The position numbers and the translations under genes are program-made. Shown here piece after piece: positions 56,272 to 64,000 of a stretch of DNA of 64,000 nucleotides (positions within the stretch are counted from its first letter, which is position 1; every line of letters begins with the position of its first letter). The DNA is from Rhodoferax sp. (GTDB taxonomy: Bacteria; Pseudomonadota; Gammaproteobacteria; Burkholderiales; Burkholderiaceae_C). A model generated the notes under the pieces. It saw nothing but the letters and a program-made list of their open reading frames with translations, was not told the origin of the DNA and made no database searches. Where the stretch lies: positions 60,569-124,568 of the forward strand of contig NZ_JAQTWL010000003.1 of the NCBI RefSeq assembly GCF_028689295.1, written 5' to 3'.

Positions 56272-56466
56272 TCAAACGAATTTGGCAATGGCCGCCGCCA
56301 CCATGCTCAAAATGATGGTGGTGGTGAGCGGGACGAAAAATTCCCTGCCAAAAACCTTGAAGCGAAAGTCACCCGGCAGCCTGCCAAAGCCCAGGCGCTG
56401 CAGCCAGGGTGTGAGTCCGTTGAGCAGCACCAGGGCCAGAAAGACAACAATGAGCCAGCGGAACAT
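56272..56466 (-). CDS. DUF2905 small membrane protein
   Basis: The 64-residue protein has two hydrophobic helices around the conserved LPGDFRF segment (LGFGRLPGDFRFKVFGREFF), which defines DUF2905. Function is unknown. It sits between the MidA-type gene and trxC on the same strand. Confidence 0.88.
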   Translation of the reverse strand: MFRWLIVVFLALVLLNGLTPWLQRLGFGRLPGDFRFKVFGREFFVPLTTTIILSMVAAAIAKFV

Positions 56467-56490
56467 GTTTTATGCCTTGATTAAGGGGTA

Positions 56491-57633
56491 TCAGAGGGTG
56501 TGTGTTTTGTCGCCATGCGCAAAACCCAGCGCCTGCCAAGGCTCGCCCTGGTAGAAGCCGATCACCTTGAAAAGTTCGCCCATTTCGTGCTCCATGATCA
56601 GTTTTTGCGCCATCACCCGGGTCGGCAGGTCAGCGCTTTCCATCTGCTGCAGCAAGCCGCAGTTCATCAAAAAGCGGCCCTGGTTGCAGTAGCCCAGCAC
56701 GCCCAGGCCGGCCTCGTTGCCCGCCAGCGCGATGCCGGTAAAGTTGACGTGGGCGGTGATGTCTTTCTGGCCGACAAGGGCCAGCGGGTCGGTGTCCATC
56801 TGGTGCGCCTGGTGGCACATCACGGTGCCCATGTGGCGCTGTGGGTGGTAGTACTCGGCCGCCGGAAAACCGTAGTCGATCAGAAAGACCGCGCCGCGCG
56901 CGAGTTTGCTGCCGAGGGTGCGAACAAAGGATTCGCCTTGCGGGTGGATTTCGGTCAGGTAGTCGTGCGCGCCTTCGGGCGCCAGCGGCGGGCGCAGATC
57001 GGTGGGCCGGTCGAACCACGCAAAAGTGGGCGTGCCGTCGCTGTCCGCCGCGCCCAGCACCACGCCGCGCTCATGCCAAACGCCGTTCACCCGCGCCAGC
57101 AATTTGACCGGCATGGCGTCGAGCACCTCATTGCCCAGCACCACGCCATGCAAGTCGTCGGGCAGCGCATCGACCCAGCGCACCTGCCCGGCAAAGGCGG
57201 CCAGCGTGGCTTGCTGGCGCGCCCGCAGGCTGCTGGATATATCGACGATGGTGTAGCGCGGCAAGGGCTTGCCCTGGGCCTGCAGGGCCTGCAAAATCTG
57301 CAGCGCCAGCGCGCCCGAGCCGGCGCCAAACTCCCACACCTCCTGCGTTCCCGTCACTTCCAGCGCCTGCGCCACCTGCAGTGCCAGAGTCCAGCCGAAC
57401 AACGGCGTGATGCCGGGCGAGGTCACAAAGTCGCTGCCCGCCACGCGCGTGCCGTCCTGCACGGCGTAGGGCAAGGCGCCGAATTGGCTACTGCCATGGG
57501 CGTAGTAACCCAGGCCGGGGGTGTACAGCGCTTGGTCCATGAAGACATCGAAGCCGATCCAGCCGCCGGCCGCACAAATCGCCCCGGCGATGTGGCGCGC
57601 GAGCTCGCTCGTTAAACTGTGGGGACTTGTCAT
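56491..57633 (-). CDS. SAM-dependent methyltransferase, MidA/NDUFAF7-like (COG1565)
   Basis: The 380-residue protein has the COG1565 pattern: IGFDVFMDQALYTPGLGYY, SDFVTSPGITPLFGW, WEFGAGSGALALQIL, VLGNEVLDAMPVKL and VFLIDYGFPAAEYYHPQR. Mitochondrial members methylate an arginine of a complex I subunit; bacterial roles are not settled. It starts 19 bases from the divergent FolM-like gene. Its end is close to DUF2905. Confidence 0.92.
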   Translation of the reverse strand: MTSPHSLTSELARHIAGAICAAGGWIGFDVFMDQALYTPGLGYYAHGSSQFGALPYAVQDGTRVAGSDFVTSPGITPLFGWTLALQVAQALEVTGTQEVWEFGAGSGALALQILQALQAQGKPLPRYTIVDISSSLRARQQATLAAFAGQVRWVDALPDDLHGVVLGNEVLDAMPVKLLARVNGVWHERGVVLGAADSDGTPTFAWFDRPTDLRPPLAPEGAHDYLTEIHPQGESFVRTLGSKLARGAVFLIDYGFPAAEYYHPQRHMGTVMCHQAHQMDTDPLALVGQKDITAHVNFTGIALAGNEAGLGVLGYCNQGRFLMNCGLLQQMESADLPTRVMAQKLIMEHEMGELFKVIGFYQGEPWQALGFAHGDKTHTL

Positions 57634-57652
57634 AGCCTGGAATTGTCCCCGA

Positions 57653-58447
57653 ATGTCTCACCCTGTCACGTCACCCCTGTTCCCAGCACCCAAGCAGCGT
57701 ACCGTTTTGGTCACCGGCGCGGCCAAACGACTAGGCCGCGAGATCGCCCTGGCACTGGCCCGCGCGGGCTGGCGGGTGGCCGTGCATTACCGCGATTCGG
57801 TCGAGGATGCGCGCAAAACGGTCGCCGATTGCGCCAGGCTGGCTGGGGCCAGCGCCTCTTTTCGCGCCAACCTGGCCAATGAAACGGCGGTACGCAACCT
57901 GCTGCCCAGGGTGGTGGAAGAACTCGGCCATGTCGATGCCATCGTCAACAGTGCGTCCACTTTTGAGCACGACACCCCCGAAACCTTCAGCTTTGCCGCC
58001 ATGGAAAAGCACATGCGCGCCAACACGGGGGCCGCCATTTTGCTGAGCCAGGCGCTGCACGCACACCTGCAAACACGCCCCGAGGCCGAGGGCGCGGTGG
58101 TGAACCTGCTCGATCAAAAGCTGTGGAACCCCAACCCCGACTTCATCAGCTACACGCTGTCCAAGGCCGCGCTGGAGTCAGCCAACACCATGCTGGCGCT
58201 GGCGCTGGCGCCGCGGGTGCGGGTGGTGGGCGTGGCCCCAGGCCTGACGCTGACCAGCCACATGCTGACGCCGGAAAAATTCGAGGCGCTGCACAAACTG
58301 TCGCCGCTGGGCCGCTCCTCGACGGCTGCGGACGTGGCGGCCACCGTGGCCTTTGCCCTGGAAAACCAGTCCATCACCGGCACCACGCTGCTGGTCGATG
58401 GCGGCCAGCACCTGATGAAATTCGAGCGCGATTTTTCGCTGCTGTGA
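57653..58447 (+). CDS. Pteridine reductase-like SDR (FolM/PTR1 type)
   Basis: The 264-residue SDR has TGAAKRLG instead of the usual TGxxxGxG. This TGxxxRxG variant marks NADPH-dependent pteridine reductases (PTR1, FolM). Catalytic YTLSK is present, and the end is GTTLLVDGGQHLM. It should reduce dihydromonapterin or dihydrofolate. folB is 78 bases downstream on the same strand, which supports a pterin role. The start ATG 57653 is used; the longer frame from 57521 runs antisense into the MidA gene. Confidence 0.88.
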   Translation: MSHPVTSPLFPAPKQRTVLVTGAAKRLGREIALALARAGWRVAVHYRDSVEDARKTVADCARLAGASASFRANLANETAVRNLLPRVVEELGHVDAIVNSASTFEHDTPETFSFAAMEKHMRANTGAAILLSQALHAHLQTRPEAEGAVVNLLDQKLWNPNPDFISYTLSKAALESANTMLALALAPRVRVVGVAPGLTLTSHMLTPEKFEALHKLSPLGRSSTAADVAATVAFALENQSITGTTLLVDGGQHLMKFERDFSLL

Positions 58448-58525
58448 TTTCCAGGCTTGCTGCCCAACTTGATCCTGCCATTCGCGCTGTATCTCAATTT
58501 TCGACTCATTTCTGCCAGACTGTTC

Positions 58526-58927
58526 ATGACAACTCTTACGTACACCTCATCCCACATGCTGGGCCAGCAAACCCTGACGCTGACCGGCCTGCGTTTCGAC
58601 GCCAATTTGGGCATCCTGGAAACCGAAAAAACCGCGCCGCAACCGATCCAGGTCGATGCCGAACTGAGCCTGGGACACCAGCCGCTGCTGCCTGCGGACG
58701 ACGACATCATGCACGTGCTGGACTACCGCAAGGTGCGCAAGATCATCATCGACGAATGCACCGCGGAGCACGTCAACCTGCTCGAGACGCTGATCGGCAA
58801 GCTGGCCAACCGGCTCATGCAGTTGCCCAACGTCAAGGGTGTGCGCGTCAAGATTGCCAAGCTGGAGATTTTTGCCGATTGCGAAGTTGCCATCCGGGTC
58901 GAAACCGGCCAGTGGAACAAGGATTGA
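58526..58927 (+). CDS. folB: Dihydroneopterin aldolase
   Basis: The 133-residue protein has [30 protein letters not shown] and [16 protein letters not shown], the FolB aldolase/epimerase pattern. It converts dihydroneopterin to 6-hydroxymethyl-dihydropterin in folate synthesis (EC 4.1.2.25). The start is ATG 58526 ([11 protein letters not shown]). It lies between the FolM-like gene and ttcA. Confidence 0.92.
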   Translation: MTTLTYTSSHMLGQQTLTLTGLRFDANLGILETEKTAPQPIQVDAELSLGHQPLLPADDDIMHVLDYRKVRKIIIDECTAEHVNLLETLIGKLANRLMQLPNVKGVRVKIAKLEIFADCEVAIRVETGQWNKD

Positions 58928-58931
58928 CGCC

Positions 58932-59855
58932 ATGAATGCCCTCTGGACAGAAAGCGAAGCCCAGGATGCCCCGGCGCCGCGCGAGCCGAAAATCGAGCGA
59001 GAAATCCATAAGCTCGAAAAACGCCTGTGCCGCCAGGTCGGCCAAGCCATCATTGACTTCAACATGATCGAGGAAGGCGACCGTGTCATGGTGTGCGTGA
59101 GCGGCGGCAAGGACAGCTACGGACTGCTCGACATCCTGCTTAAATTGCAAAAGCGCGCGCCGATCAATTTCGAGATCATTGCCGTCAACCTCGACCAGAA
59201 ACAACCCGGCTTTCCGGCGCATATCCTGCCCGAATACCTGGCCAAACTGGGCATTGAATACCACATTGAGACGCAGGACACCTACAGCATCGTCAAGAAA
59301 GTGGTGCCCGAGGGCAAGACCATGTGCAGCCTGTGCAGCCGTCTGCGGCGCGGCATTTTGTACCGGGTGGCCGACGAGCTCAAGATCACCAAAATTGCCC
59401 TTGGCCACCACCGCGACGACATGCTGGCGACCTTCTTTCTCAACATGTTTTTTGGCGGCAAGCTCAAGGGCATGCCACCCAAATTGGTGAGCGACGACGG
59501 CGGCCACATCGTGATCCGGCCGCTGGCCAATGTGGCAGAGAAAGACCTCACAAGATGGGCCGCGCACCGCCAGTTCCCGATCATTCCGTGCAGCCTGTGC
59601 GGCAGCCAGGAAAACCTGCAGCGTCAGCTTATTGGCCAGATGCTGCGGGACTGGGAAAAACAGTACCCGGGGCGCACCGAGACCATGTTCACCGCGCTGC
59701 AAAACGTGGTGCCCTCGCATTTGATGGATGTCAATCGCTACGACTTCAAAAACATCAAAATCACGGGACAGGCCGATGTTGACGGCGACAAGGTCTTCGA
59801 CGAGGAAGATTTTCCGCTGCCCGGCGTGGCGGGTGTGCAGGTGATGCAGTTCTGA
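58932..59855 (+). CDS. ttcA: tRNA 2-thiocytidine synthetase TtcA
   Basis: The 307-residue PP-loop ATPase has [14 protein letters not shown] near residue 55 and the CxxC pairs [10 protein letters not shown] and CSLCGSQ used for the 4Fe-4S cluster and sulfur transfer. It thiolates cytidine 32 of certain tRNAs. ATG 58932 is four bases after the folB stop codon, so the two are coupled. Confidence 0.95.
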   Translation: MNALWTESEAQDAPAPREPKIEREIHKLEKRLCRQVGQAIIDFNMIEEGDRVMVCVSGGKDSYGLLDILLKLQKRAPINFEIIAVNLDQKQPGFPAHILPEYLAKLGIEYHIETQDTYSIVKKVVPEGKTMCSLCSRLRRGILYRVADELKITKIALGHHRDDMLATFFLNMFFGGKLKGMPPKLVSDDGGHIVIRPLANVAEKDLTRWAAHRQFPIIPCSLCGSQENLQRQLIGQMLRDWEKQYPGRTETMFTALQNVVPSHLMDVNRYDFKNIKITGQADVDGDKVFDEEDFPLPGVAGVQVMQF

Positions 59856-60123
59856 GCTGGAGAAAAATCATGACTTTGGTGCTCGGCAAAGTGGGTCTCA
59901 GGCGCCAGAATAATGCCCCATTGACTGTGCATGTCACGGCTGTGGAGCGACAGGAAAACAAGGTCAATCAAGGCGGTGTGGGCATCGGCTGGGGAATGGG
60001 CTGGGTGTTTGGCAGCGGTGCCATCAGCGTCGGCAGCCGGGGTGGGTTGTTTCCGGTTAATCAGTTGAGGACAGAGCTGGCTCACTGCGTGTAGCTGCGG
60101 TCTGTCCCGCAAAATATCAGACT
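59856..60123. other. Gap after ttcA with an unproven small ORF
   Basis: The stretch has one small plus frame at 59870-60094 (74 residues, Gly-rich, with GGAG before its ATG) and nothing else convincing. No family is recognised for it. Hairpins here are weak. It is better treated as intergenic unless homologues with conserved protein sequence are found. Confidence 0.4.
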
Positions 60124-60762
60124 ATGCAACTCACCCGCATCATCGCCATCCGCCATGGTGAAACCGCCTGGAACGTGGACACCCGCCTGCAGGGGCATCT
60201 GGACATTGCGCTCAATCCCAAAGGCCTCTGGCAGGCGGCGCAAGTTGCGCGCGCGCTGGCCGACGAGCCCGTTGACGCCATTTATGCCAGCGACCTGCTG
60301 CGCGCCTGGCATACCGCCAGAGCCATTGCGCAAACCACGGCGGCGCCCCTGGTTGCTAGCCAGAATTTGCGCGAACGCAGCTTTGGCAGCTTTGAAGGCA
60401 GCACCTACGCTGAGCTTGAATCCCGCTGGCCCGAAGACGCGCTGCGCTGGCGCAAGCGTGAGCCCGACTGGGCGCCGCCCGGAGGCGAATCGCTGCTGGC
60501 CCTGCGCGAGCGCATCACTGCCACCGTGGACGCCCTGGCCCGGCAGCACGTTGGCGGCCAGGTGGTGCTGGTGGCGCACGGCGGCGTTCTGGATGTGCTG
60601 TACCGGCTGGCCACCGGTCAGGAGCTGCAGGCCCCACGCAGCTGGCATCTGGGAAATGCCGCCATCAACCGCCTGCTCTGGACCACCGAGGGCCTGACGC
60701 TGGTGGGTTGGGGCGATACCCGCCACCTGGAGGAAGCCACGCTGGACGAGGGCAGCGCCTGA
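60124..60762 (+). CDS. Histidine phosphatase (phosphoglycerate-mutase-like)
   Basis: The 212-residue protein has the phosphohistidine RHGET motif at 10-14, AIRHGETAWN, RTARAI (here WHTARAI), LRERSFGSFEG and VAHGG. It is in the GpmB/CobC branch; without the loop of true mutases it likely acts as a phosphatase, substrate unknown. It lies 66 bases before thrH on the same strand. Confidence 0.9.
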   Translation: MQLTRIIAIRHGETAWNVDTRLQGHLDIALNPKGLWQAAQVARALADEPVDAIYASDLLRAWHTARAIAQTTAAPLVASQNLRERSFGSFEGSTYAELESRWPEDALRWRKREPDWAPPGGESLLALRERITATVDALARQHVGGQVVLVAHGGVLDVLYRLATGQELQAPRSWHLGNAAINRLLWTTEGLTLVGWGDTRHLEEATLDEGSA

Positions 60763-60828
60763 GGCGCTGGGCACCGCTCTTTCACGTTAACATGCCCGCC
60801 ATTGGTTACCAATTTACGGAGAATTTCA

Positions 60829-61434
60829 GTGCAGCTTGTTTGTCTTGACCTCGAAGGTGTTCTTGTTCCCGAAATCTGGATCGAATTTGCCAAGCGCACC
60901 GGCATCCCGGAGCTTTCGCGCACCACCCGTGACGAGCCCGACTACGACAAGCTGATGACCTATCGGCTGGCGTTGCTCAAGACCCACCAGCTCGGCCTGC
61001 CTGACATTCAAAAAGTGATCTCGGACATGGGGCCGATGGCCGGAGCGCGCGACTTTCTGGATGCGCTGCGGCGTGACTACCAGGTCATCATCCTGTCGGA
61101 CACCTTTTACGAGTTCGCCATGCCGCTGATGGCGCAACTCAACATGCCGGTGCTGTTTTGCCACAAGCTCGAAGCCGACGCCGATGGTTTTCTGGTGAAC
61201 TACCACCTGCGCATGCCGAACCAGAAAAAGGAAGCGGTGCAGCGTTTCCGCGAGTTGCAGTTCAAAGTGATCGCCGCTGGCGACTCCTACAACGACACGG
61301 CCATGCTGGCCGAGGCCAACGCCGGCATTTTGTTTCATCCGCCACAAAACGTGATCGACGAGTTCCCGCAGTTTCCGGTGACGCTGAACTATGCCGAGCT
61401 GCGCGCCGAGATCGACCGGGCGGCAAGGCGCTAA
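60829..61434 (+). CDS. thrH: Phosphoserine phosphatase / homoserine phosphotransferase ThrH
   Basis: The 201-residue HAD protein starts at GTG 60829 (MQLVCLDLEGVLVPEIW, with GGAG upstream). DLEG is the ThrH-type nucleophile motif; LSDTFYEF and AAGDSYNDTAMLAEA give the remaining HAD motifs. ThrH dephosphorylates phosphoserine and can move phosphate to homoserine. It may cover the serine-pathway step in place of a classic SerB. Confidence 0.92.
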   Translation: MQLVCLDLEGVLVPEIWIEFAKRTGIPELSRTTRDEPDYDKLMTYRLALLKTHQLGLPDIQKVISDMGPMAGARDFLDALRRDYQVIILSDTFYEFAMPLMAQLNMPVLFCHKLEADADGFLVNYHLRMPNQKKEAVQRFRELQFKVIAAGDSYNDTAMLAEANAGILFHPPQNVIDEFPQFPVTLNYAELRAEIDRAARR

Positions 61435-61451
61435 CTGCTGGCCGTCGAACG

Positions 61452-62042
61452 CTAATCGGCCTCGAATTGGCCCGCATTCCGACCTTTGAAAGGCGCGTAA
61501 AACGCTTTGATTTGCTGCATGTCGGCTTCTAAATTACCCGTTGGCACAAACACCGGCCCCAGGCCGCTGAGCTTGCGCTGGTAGTCCATGTAGGCCATCA
61601 CGATCGGCACCTGCGCGGTGACGGCAATGTGATAGAAGCCGGTTTTCCAGTAGCGTGTTTTGCTGCGTGTGCCCTCGGGCGGCACGATCAGTTGCAGCGC
61701 GCCGTCTGCGGCCTGAATGGCCTGCGCCGACGCCAGCACCAGGTTGTTGCTCTTGCTGCGGTCCACTGCAATGCCGCCCAGCCAGCGCATCAGCGGCCCG
61801 TACGGAAAGCGGAACAAGCTGGCCTTGCCGATCCAGTAGATGTTCAGGCGCAGCGCAAAGGCCACCATCAGGGTATAGGGCAGGTCCCAGTTGCTGGTGT
61901 GGGGTGCGGCAATCAGCACGCTTTTTTGCGCCTGCGCGGGCAAGGCGCCCTGTACTTGCCAGCCTGCCAGTTTGAGGTAAGCCACGGACAGCGTGCGCAG
62001 CAAGGTGTTGACGACGGGGGTGGAGAAAACAGTTCGGTGCAT
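61452..62042 (-). CDS. 1-acyl-glycerol-phosphate acyltransferase-like protein
   Basis: The 196-residue protein has the PlsC-superfamily block HTSNWD (HX4D) near residue 53, GGIAVDRSKSNN, PPEGTRSKTRYWKTGFYHIA and a hydrophobic N-terminal part. This short form resembles acyltransferases in phospholipid or glycolipid remodelling. ATG 62042 is chosen over 62093. It converges with thrH. Confidence 0.88.
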   Translation of the reverse strand: MHRTVFSTPVVNTLLRTLSVAYLKLAGWQVQGALPAQAQKSVLIAAPHTSNWDLPYTLMVAFALRLNIYWIGKASLFRFPYGPLMRWLGGIAVDRSKSNNLVLASAQAIQAADGALQLIVPPEGTRSKTRYWKTGFYHIAVTAQVPIVMAYMDYQRKLSGLGPVFVPTGNLEADMQQIKAFYAPFKGRNAGQFEAD

Positions 62043-62116
62043 GGCTGAAACGGTGGCGTTGGATACGTCCAGCAGCCAACAAGCAGGCACCAAACGGCGG
62101 CGATCAAGGGTGCAAA

Positions 62117-63364
62117 TTATGGCGCATCGGGTGGCGCCAGATCCATCGCCGTTTGCACGGCGGCCATCGGCTGCGGCGCTTTGTGCTTGAGCCAGTCCAG
62201 GTGCTCAGCCGCCGTCATCAGCGAGCCCACGCGCACGCCCAGCAGCCGCAGGCGCTGCTGCAGGGGCGCCCGCTTGAGGCACAGCCCGGCATGGTGGCGA
62301 ATCGTGGCTGCATCAAAGGTGTAGTCGGGCAGCGTCATGTCGCGCGTGACGCTTTTGAAGTTGTCATAGCGCAGCTTGATGCCAATGGTTTTACCCACAT
62401 AGCCCTGGCGCACCAGGTCTTGCGCCACCTGCGCGCACAGCCGGGTGAAGATGGCGCCCAACTCGGCCTTGTCACGCACCGCGTGCAGGTCGCGCTCGAA
62501 GGTGGTTTCACGGCTGATGGACACCGGCGCGCTCTCCAGCACCACGGGGCGGGGGTCAATGCCGTGCGCGGCGTCGAACATCCAGGCACCGGTTTTCTGG
62601 CCGAAGTGGTCGATCAACCAGCCCACATCCTGTTGTGCCAGCTCGCCGATGGTGCGGATGCCGAGCTGTTGCAATTTTTCATCCGCCCTGGGACCAATGC
62701 CGTTGATCTTGCGGCACGCCAGCGGCCAGATTTTGGCCTGTAAATCGTTTTCGAAAACGATGGCGATGCCGTTTGGCTTGTTGAACTCGCTGGCCATCTT
62801 GGCCAGCAGCTTGTTGGGCGCTACACCCACCGAGCAGGTCAGCCCGGTGGCGTCAAAAATGCTTTTCTGGATCAGCCTCGCCAGCACGCGACCACCTTCG
62901 CGCTGGCCCCCCGGCACCTGCGTGAAGTCGATGTACACCTCGTCAATGCCGCGGTCTTCCATTAGCGGCGCAATCTCCTGGATGATGGTTTTGAACGCAT
63001 GTGAGTAGTGCCGGTAGGCGGCAAAGTCCACCGGCAGCAAAATCGCATCGGGGCAAAGTTTGGCGGCTTTCATCAGCCCCATGGCCGAGCCCACGCCAAA
63101 CTGGCGCGCCGCATAGGTGGCCGTGGTAATCACGCCGCGCCCGCTGTAGCCTTGCAGCCGTGGGAACTCAGCGAGCGGAATGTGGTGCGGCGCCCGCTCG
63201 CCCTGGGCCGCTTTCAGGTCTTCATCCTGCGGCCTGCGCCCGCCACCGATCACGACCGGCAAGCCCTTGAGTTGCGGGTAGCGCAGCAGTTCCACGGATG
63301 CGTAAAAGGCATCCATGTCCAGATGCGCAATGCGGCGGAGGGTGGCAGGCCTGGGAGTGCTCAT
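62117..63364 (-). CDS. dinB: DNA polymerase IV (DinB)
   Basis: The 415-residue Y-family polymerase has HLDMDAFYASVELLRYP, the catalytic DEVYIDFT region (acidic DE retained), KLLAKMASEFNKPNG and GIGPRADEKLQQLGI (helix-hairpin-helix). It does error-prone bypass synthesis. ATG 63364 (MSTPRPATL) is preferred. An insertion near residues 44-60 (RRPQDEDLKAAQGER) is somewhat unusual in length for the finger region. Confidence 0.92.
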   Translation of the reverse strand: MSTPRPATLRRIAHLDMDAFYASVELLRYPQLKGLPVVIGGGRRPQDEDLKAAQGERAPHHIPLAEFPRLQGYSGRGVITTATYAARQFGVGSAMGLMKAAKLCPDAILLPVDFAAYRHYSHAFKTIIQEIAPLMEDRGIDEVYIDFTQVPGGQREGGRVLARLIQKSIFDATGLTCSVGVAPNKLLAKMASEFNKPNGIAIVFENDLQAKIWPLACRKINGIGPRADEKLQQLGIRTIGELAQQDVGWLIDHFGQKTGAWMFDAAHGIDPRPVVLESAPVSISRETTFERDLHAVRDKAELGAIFTRLCAQVAQDLVRQGYVGKTIGIKLRYDNFKSVTRDMTLPDYTFDAATIRHHAGLCLKRAPLQQRLRLLGVRVGSLMTAAEHLDWLKHKAPQPMAAVQTAMDLAPPDAP

Positions 63365-63539
63365 GTTGATACTATTTTCGCGGCAAGTGGGTTCGGGCTG
63401 AACCAGCCGCTGCAATGTGGCATAAAGTGGCGCGGCTGCTTGCGTATATCGTGCGCCAAGTCAAAAAATTGCGCTCCAATCAGGGTAAGCTCTGCGCTAT
63501 TGCTTCATCAGCTCGGATTAATTGTCAATAGGTGGTTTC

Positions 63540-64000
63540 ATGGATAAGCATTTTTTGAGTTCTTTGTTTTCGCCCGCCGTGATCGTGGTGTTTGCGGGCA
63601 AGCCGGAAGATGTCGCTTCACTCACGCCGCAGGCGCGCGCGCTGCACCAAGCCATCACGGACCAACGCTTTTCTGGTCAACTGCTTTTTCTGGACATTCA
63701 TGCCAGTGGCACTCTGGCCGACCTGGCCGCTGTCCATGCCGACCTGGCCATCATTGCCTTGCCAGCCGCCGAAGTGGCCGCCGCTTTGGAACTGGCCGGA
63801 CGCATCAAATGCCGTTCCGCCCTGGTGATTTCCTCCGGCATCGATGCCGCGCTGGCAGCCGAGCTTCACAAAATGGCCACCCGCGATGGCATTTACCTGC
63901 TGGGCCCCAACAGCCTGGGCTTTCAGCGGCCGCACCTGCAGCTCAACGCCAGTGTGGCGGGGGACTTGGCAACGCCCGGGCCGCTGGCGCTGATATCGCA
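63540..64000 (+). CDS. NDP-forming acyl-CoA synthetase / CoA-binding protein, 3' end cut
   Basis: The frame from ATG 63540 stays open to the window end (153 residues). It begins MDKHFLSSLFSPAVIVVFAG and contains LALPAAEVAAALELAG-like CoA-binding repeats and LLGPNSLGFQRP, LNASVAG, the CoA-binding domain of ADP-forming acetyl-CoA synthetases and of Pat-type acetyltransferases. In relatives a GNAT domain often follows. Which type this is cannot be told here. Confidence 0.75.
   Translation, partial: MDKHFLSSLFSPAVIVVFAGKPEDVASLTPQARALHQAITDQRFSGQLLFLDIHASGTLADLAAVHADLAIIALPAAEVAAALELAGRIKCRSALVISSGIDAALAAELHKMATRDGIYLLGPNSLGFQRPHLQLNASVAGDLATPGPLALIS

Noticed and set aside
59870-60094. 74-residue Gly-rich ORF after ttcA
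   Set aside because: It has a fair ribosome binding site but no recognised family or context; kept only as an uncertain gap note.

Overview
The window reads as a chromosomal segment of a Comamonadaceae betaproteobacterium, most like Rhodoferax. The reasons are the high GC and dense gene packing, a fused indolepyruvate:ferredoxin oxidoreductase, a DUF1631 gene, a Calvin-type class II aldolase beside pyruvate kinase, the dprA-LysM // def-fmt-azlCD arrangement, an IPTL-CTERM protein, and a multihaem cytochrome locus like those of metal-respiring Rhodoferax. The genus is an inference from gene content. No rRNA, tRNA or CRISPR array was seen.

Layout. Positions 3-5635 hold a four-gene set for electron transfer across the envelope: a multihaem c cytochrome (5' end outside the window), an AMIN-like/TPR/beta-barrel outer membrane protein, a membrane-anchored CcmI-like TPR protein, and an inner-membrane ferredoxin/flavoprotein with an unusual domain order. 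Positions 5706-6515 hold a UPF0149/SEC-C gene. From 6559 to 13765 a long minus-strand run carries a fluoroacetate-dehalogenase-like hydrolase, a LysE/ArgO exporter, a TctDE-like two-component pair, pncC, pgpA, thiL, a frameshifted apaG, a lone gspC-like gene and moaC. From 13894 to 25171 come a BepA-like M48 protease, terC behind a yybP-ykoY (Mn2+) riboswitch, a DUF3717/DUF1289 gene, a pair of REP-like hairpins, fabG, yaeQ, purB, a GST, hldC, a lipoprotein cytochrome c' and glnE.

From 25180 to 31303 a tight yhdP-nitrilase-mltA operon serves the envelope. Two long perfect hairpins follow, sharing one loop sequence in opposite orientation. The fused indolepyruvate oxidoreductase, yajC-secD-secF and a DUF1631 gene come next. 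Positions 40943-48735 hold dprA and a LysM protein facing def-fmt-azlC-azlD, then pyk and fba.

Positions about 48736-55770 form an accessory stretch, apparently lower in GC: an IS110 relic, a small ORF with a (GGCTAT)14 microsatellite, a large periplasmic-sensor/multi-PAS/GGDEF protein, a decayed brnT-brnA toxin-antitoxin pair, an IPTL-CTERM surface protein and a methyltransferase. Core genes then resume: trxC, DUF2905, a MidA-type methyltransferase, a FolM/PTR1-like reductase with folB and ttcA, a histidine phosphatase, thrH, an acyltransferase, dinB, and the start of an NDP-forming acyl-CoA synthetase cut by the window end.
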